64,000 bases of DNA from Castor canadensis (lineage: Eukaryota > Chordata > Mammalia > Rodentia > Castoridae). A model generated the notes under the pieces. It was given only the letters and a program-made list of their open reading frames with translations, had not been told where the DNA came from and ran no database searches. The position numbers and the translations under genes were made by a program. Shown here piece after piece: positions 59,498 through 64,000 of the stretch (position 1 is its first letter; every line of letters begins with the position of its first letter). The stretch spans positions 122,120,083 through 122,184,082 of the forward strand of contig NC_133390.1 in assembly GCF_047511655.1 (NCBI RefSeq). Reading direction: 5' to 3'.

Positions 59498-59568
59498 GCA
59501 TTTGGTTGTTCAGTGGTAGAATTCTCTCTTCCCATGTGGGAGACCCAGTTGGATTTCCTGTGAATGAA
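59498..59568 (+). pseudogene. tRNA-Gly(CCC) relic
   Basis: Starts GCATTTGGTTGTTCAGTGGT; the anticodon loop TTCCCAT keeps CCC and the acceptor stem is nearly paired, but the T arm has lost a base and the B box is destroyed (CAGTTGGATTT). It is the mirror of the tRNA-Gly at 48984-49054 and keeps the ancestral anticodon that the other copy lost. Confidence 0.72.
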
Positions 59569-60051
59569 GGTTTGTTTTTCCACACCACTCTAAGAGGTGC
59601 TCTTTTGAGCTCTCAGGCAAATCAGGCCTTTTCCACAGTGAAAATAAATGGAATATGCACACACACTTCAAGCTTGATTTCCCAGTGCAAGACATTGAAG
59701 AGTGTTTGGAAGAGCATATTTGATGAGTCTGGCTCCTCTCTGCTCTTTTGCATAGTAGGCTAGAAAACTAGTGGTGGCTTTTCTTTCCTTCTGGTGGATG
59801 CCTGGAAACCAGGCTCCTGTATTCAAGGATTCAATTCCTGAACCTTGTACAGTCCACTGTGGAAAAGAGAACAAGGAAAGAGATTTCCTAAGGAAGAGGA
59901 GATGAGAGTAGTGGATGAGTTTGACCATAAATGTTCCAGAAGGATCAAAACTGTAATGACAAAAGACAGAACAGCCAAGAACTGAAAACAATTTAGCAAT
60001 TGGCAGGCCTATTTGCTGATTTTTAAAAATGCTTATTTGAAAAATTTTTAT

Positions 60052-60203
60052 AGCCAGGCATCAGTGGCTCACACCTAAAAGCCTAGCTACTCAGGAGGCA
60101 GAGATTTGAAGGATCATAGCACAAAGCCAGCTTGGGCAAATAGTCTGTAAATCCTAATTTCCAAAACACACATCACAAAAGAGAGCTGGTGGAGTGCCTC
60201 AAG

Positions 60204-60205
<2 letters not shown>
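60052..60205 (+). repeat. Composite SINE, right-arm specific
   Basis: 'gccaggcatcagtggctcac', 'agctactcaggaggcagaga', 'tgggcaaatagtctgtaaat' and 'gagctggtggagtgcctcaa'. The left arm has uninterrupted sequence at the mirror site (near 48440), so this inserted after the arms formed. Confidence 0.8.

Positions 60206-60207
<2 letters not shown>

Positions 60208-60283
<76 letters not shown>
60208..60283. repeat. (TA)n microsatellite, about 76 bp
   Basis: A pure alternating TA run at the 3' end of the SINE. Confidence 0.95.
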
Positions 60284-60286
<3 letters not shown>

Positions 60287-60869
60287 CCTTAGACAAGATT
60301 TTTTAAAATAAAATACAAAAACAAATTGTAAGTCCCAGTTACAACATCGAATTAGGCAGCCATAACAGCCACTTGAGCTTTTAAACAGCCAGCATTTTCC
60401 ATGATCCTTAGTCTAAGAGTTAGTTCCTGAATGCCTAGTTTTACTTAGACCTGATGGAGTAAACCAATTTTCTTTAAAATAGCTTTTGCATATTTACAGA
60501 AATAACACATATAAGCAAGCATATTAATTTAGAGTAACCTCAGACAGACCATTTGGCCACTGATTTTTTTAAAAATTTGTAAAATGGCAATTTTATTTTA
60601 TTTGATTGTTTAGCATGTAATAGTTGTACAGGAGGATACATTGTGATATTTACATATGTGTTTAAAATATGTCTTAGTTGGATTTATCCCCTCCATCATG
60701 CTCCCTGTTCCCCTCTCCCTCCCTTCTTAGAACAATTTCAACAGGTTTCATTCTTCTATTTTCTAATATTATATGGATAAAAAACACATCCACCATATAC
60801 ACCCTCTTTCCCCCTTTCCTTATGCCCACCCCCTTCCACTGGTACCCACCGCAGGAAAAGATTTAGTTT

Positions 60870-61380
60870 TTGTTAGGGATCAGGCATGACCCTGGACTGG
60901 GAATAATGGAGTTTGCATTGCCTCTCTATATAGGAGTTTGCACAACCTCTCCATGTAGAAGTTTGCATGGCCTCTTCTATCATAATTTCTCCAGTACCTG
61001 GTGTCTTGACCTTTGTTCTTACATCTCCTTGAAGGATACAACCTGCTGTGTCTGCATACCAGCTCCCTGATGCAAAACTAGATAAAGTACAGGAACTGTT
61101 AGGAGACTCCCTGATGCCAGATTAGTCAATACCTTAGATAAGATATCCTGCGTGCCTTGATGAGTCCAGAACTGATGTGTTGTAATTAAGCTTCATTAGC
61201 CTTAGGACAATTAGCCCACTAAACCTCATTCCTTTCACTTTGCATCAAGAATTGTTAATACTTGATTTTTAGCTGAGTATTTTCCTTGTAATGACCTAAT
61301 AAAATAAACACTCTGGCTCAGGTAGGTGCTCATGTTTCCCACCAGGAAGGTGTAGCCCTCCTGATACCAGCATTCTGTTT
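60870..61380 (+). mobile_element. LTR-like insertion, right-arm specific
   Basis: About 500 bp with no counterpart at the mirror site near 47880. It begins near 'tgttagggatcaggcatgac', has an AATAAA near 61300 followed by 'cactctggctcaggtaggtg', and ends near 'accagcattctgttttatg'. The form suits a solo LTR; the family is not identified and the limits are approximate. Confidence 0.55.
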
Positions 61381-61389
61381 TATGTTGTA

Positions 61390-63620
61390 TGTCTGTATGT
61401 TTGTGTGTGTTTTATTACTTGTTCCCCATTGCTTTTCGTCAGGCTCACGCAGCATACCCACACAGGCCAAGACAGGTTTTCCCTACAGGTCAGTATGTAT
61501 CATGCATTTTCAAATTAATTCTCTCCCCTCCATTACTCACTCACTGTCTATCACCATGCTCCCCTAACATTCAACAGCTTCCTCTACAGTGCATTATATT
61601 ATATTCATATATAGCTGGGTTGTTGCAATATTTTTCATTCTTTAATGTTTTCTTCATCTCTCCCACCTCCTGTAGCCCCCTTAAGACAAACTCAGTAATA
61701 CAATTTTGTTCTCTTTGTCACTATATATATGATCATGTATACTTCTCTATATGCATTAACTTATAGAACTAGCTTCCAAATATGAGAGAAAACATGACCT
61801 GTGATCTTTTTTTCTTGAGCTTGCCTTCAGCCATAGATTAATTGCAAACCTCCCTAGGGGGTAACAACATGGTTTATAATCCCCATAACTGTCCTCTTAA
61901 TGCCATAATGGCAGTGGAGATGGTCCGTGTGCAGTTGGGCTTCTGCGGGAGGCACGATGGCACCTATCACATTGCAGCATTTCTCCACCCCCTCCTGAGG
62001 TGTCTGCAAACTTGAGGTTTTTCCAAAGTGCTTTCAGATAGAACATAAAGCTATGTTTCATACAACATCCAAACACAGAACAGATAACAAATGGGGCATA
62101 TTCCTCTTTTTTGGGCCCCCAGAGGCCAAAAGTGGTGGAACCAAAAATTAAGGGTCTCTCCCTAAGTACAGAGACTTGTTCTAACTCCTGATAGGCTGGG
62201 AAGAGAGAGAAGACAAATGGAAGACTCCTGGACCTCCATGGACTTCAACCAACAGTGCAAAAGGAAAGAAAGTCTGGGGAGTAAAAGGCAGAGGGTGGAA
62301 CAACAAAGCCAGCCTGGGAGATTTCCAGAGGAAAGAAAGAAGGAGGGAGATTTGATTCCTCAGGAAAGAGAGTCAGAACAGGGTCTACTGGACCTATGTC
62401 CCTGGAATTCCTGATCCTAAGAGGGGACATGAAAGAGGCAGGTCTATTTTGGATCTTTTTTTTTTTAATCCTCCTTACTAATTTCCAGAGGCTGCCCTAG
62501 TTTGCATTCCCACCAACAGTGTATATAGGTTCCTTTTCCTCCCATATACTCACTAACATTTCTTGGTGCTTGTTTTCTTGACGTTTGCCATTCTGAGTGG
62601 GGTGAAATGGAATTTCATTGTAGTTTTCATTTGCATATCCTTTATGGCTAAAGATGTTGAACATTTCTGCCTTTTAAATTACTTATTTGTACTTCCCCTG
62701 AAAACTGTCTGTTCAGTTCATTTGCCATTTATTAAGTAGATTACTTGTTCTTTAATTTTTTTTGAGATCTTTGTATATTCCAGATAGTAATCTCTTATGT
62801 GTTGAATAGCCAGCATGGCTTTTCTCCCATTCTATGAGATGTCTCTTGATTCTGTTAATTGTTTCCTTGATGCACATGAGCTTTTAAAACTACTTCAACC
62901 CCATTTTTCTATTCTTGCTCTTATTTCCTGGGCAATTGAAGTTCCATTCAGAAAATAATAGCCTATGCTTACATCTTCTAGAACTTCCCCTAAGTCTTCC
63001 TGTACTAGTTTCAAAGATTCAATATTACATTAAGTTGTTTAATCTGTTTTGAATGCATTTTGTATAGGATGAGTGATCACTGTAGAGTTTCAGCCTTCTG
63101 CATGTAGATATCCAGTCTTTCCAGTTCTTTGTTGAAGAAGCTATCTTTTCTGCATTGTATGTTCTTGGTTCTTTTGTCAAATATCATATGGCTCTTTGCT
63201 TAGTGTGTTTATTTCTGTGTCTCCTATTCTTTTCAAATGGTCTTTGTTACTGTTGTATTGTGTTACTATGTCTCCACAGTATAACTTGAAGTCTAGTATT
63301 ATGATACCTCCAGCATGCCTCTTTGTGTTTTTGCTGTTGATGGTCCTTTATATTTTCATATGTGTTTTAGGATTAATTTTCCTTTTCTATAGAGATTGAC
63401 ATAGGCATTTTGATCAGAATTGCATTCAATGTGTAGATTGCTTTCAGTAGTACAGCCATTTTCACAATGTTAATTCTGCCAATCAATAAACATGCAAGGT
63501 CTCTCCATCTTCTAATGTCTTCTTCAATTTCTTTCAGCAAAGCTTTTCTGTTTTAATTGAAGAGAAATTTCACTTCCTCAGTTAAGTTTATTTGTTCATG
63601 TGTTTTGAATTATGTTATCT
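61390..63620 (-). mobile_element. LINE-1, minus strand, with the same nested insertion as the left arm
   Basis: On the minus strand, ORF2 C-terminal text (63620 down to 62470), then the nested insertion (about 62455-61835), then the 3' UTR (61830-61390). The plus-strand ORF at 63196-63399 shares 'LQYNLKSSIMIPPA'-type antisense text with 45866-46147, which shows the symmetry and not a gene. Confidence 0.83.
61835..62455. mobile_element. Nested insertion, right-arm copy
   Basis: Reverse complement of 46815-47442 (for example 'gtctggggagtaaaaggcag' mirrors 'ctgccttttactccccagac'). Confidence 0.6.
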
Positions 63621-64000
63621 GTGGCTTAGGGCCATTTGGTAAATCATAACTTCTGTGAACAAAGATGAAGCAATTACTTTTCCTCCCCCTTATTTCCAGG
63701 ATTTGGAAACAATTTGTGACTATTCTTATTTTCTTGGCAATAGAGTTGTTTCCATAAATTCAACAGCAATCTGTTCTCTTTGTAACAAGACATTCACTAG
63801 AATGTCATATTTGTAAATATTTATCTAATCAGATATGACCAGAGTGTTCTAAAGAATGAAGGCTGACATTACAGAGCCTCAAAATCCATTAAAACTTGAG
63901 CTGGTAAAATATGGCTTTAAGGGTTCCCTAGTCTTTAGGAAGGAAGGTTTGGCAATCTTAGAAATAATTTGTGGACCTTGAAGAGAATGGAATTCTCCCA
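63621..64000. other. Non-coding, nothing recognised
   Basis: Lies outside the outer end of the inverted repeat. No repeat family or ORF of interest was seen. Confidence 0.4.

Larger units (their letters stand above)
57275..63620 (-). repeat. Right arm of the large inverted repeat (about 6.35 kb)
   Basis: Mirror of 45640-52150. Arm-specific insertions are a SINE with a long AT run (60052-60283) and an LTR-like insertion (about 60870-61380). The outer end is near 'catgaacaaataaacttaac' read on the minus strand; beyond it symmetry with the left side is lost. Confidence 0.84.

Noticed and set aside
1..64000. CRISPR arrays, bacterial operons, phage or integrated retroviral genes
   Set aside because: No regularly spaced repeats, no ribosome-binding-site-led gene rows, and no retroviral coding text; only LTR-like fragments were seen.

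Overview
This is non-coding-rich mammalian nuclear DNA, most likely from a rodent outside the mouse/rat group. The evidence is an abundance of 5'-truncated LINE-1 (L1), B1-like and ID-like (tRNA-Ala-derived) SINEs in the dimer style of squirrel-related and beaver/kangaroo-rat-related rodents, MaLR-type LTRs, MIR relics and microsatellites. I favour a castorimorph such as beaver, but that is recollection of SINE style, not proof. There is no bacterial-type gene, CRISPR array or intact long ORF. Most ORFs of 60-180 codons are L1 fragments, antisense L1 or chance.

Layout. 0-9.4 kb: diverged tandem copies of a segment of about 3.1 kb (units at 1.8 and 4.9 kb; a third, partial unit at 27.1 kb), the second interrupted by an L1 with clear target-site duplications. 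9.7-22.1 kb, minus strand: exon relics of an NBPF/PDE4DIP-like gene. They comprise one N-terminal coiled-coil exon, two copies of a downstream exon, three short acidic exons (48-51 nt) and three long exons (169-173 nt). The short/long pair matches the known exon doublet of the Olduvai (DUF1220) domain. Stops, frameshifts and lost splice sites show that most copies are decayed. A twin-primed (5'-inverted) L1 of about 4.1 kb sits between two of the long exons. 24.5-27 kb: a tRNA-Gln-like gene, a MaLR LTR and a half tRNA-Gln relic. 29.8-34.1 kb: a very similar inverted repeat that contains an unidentified 226-nt exon-like ORF. 34.6-37 kb: SINE cluster. 37.3-39.2 kb: GC- and CpG-rich tandem repeat with a 19-C run. 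39.2-44.4 kb: CA repeat, old LTR and L1.

44.4-64 kb: a tRNA-bearing, heavily duplicated block. tRNA-derived loci read His(-), Asn(+), Gly(-), Asn(+), Glu(-), Asn relic(-), Gly(+). Most of it (45.6-52.15 and 57.3-63.6 kb) forms a large inverted repeat with arms of about 6.4 kb around a 5-kb spacer. The two arms share an L1 broken at the same place by the same insertion, so they arose by duplication and not by independent insertions.

Together, the NBPF/PDE4DIP-like exons, the tRNA isotypes (Gln, Asn, His, Gly, Glu) and the dense segmental duplications resemble the region orthologous to human 1p12-1q21, where NBPF genes and tRNA clusters are interspersed. That synteny is an inference. If right, this is a decayed non-primate NBPF locus in a rodent.
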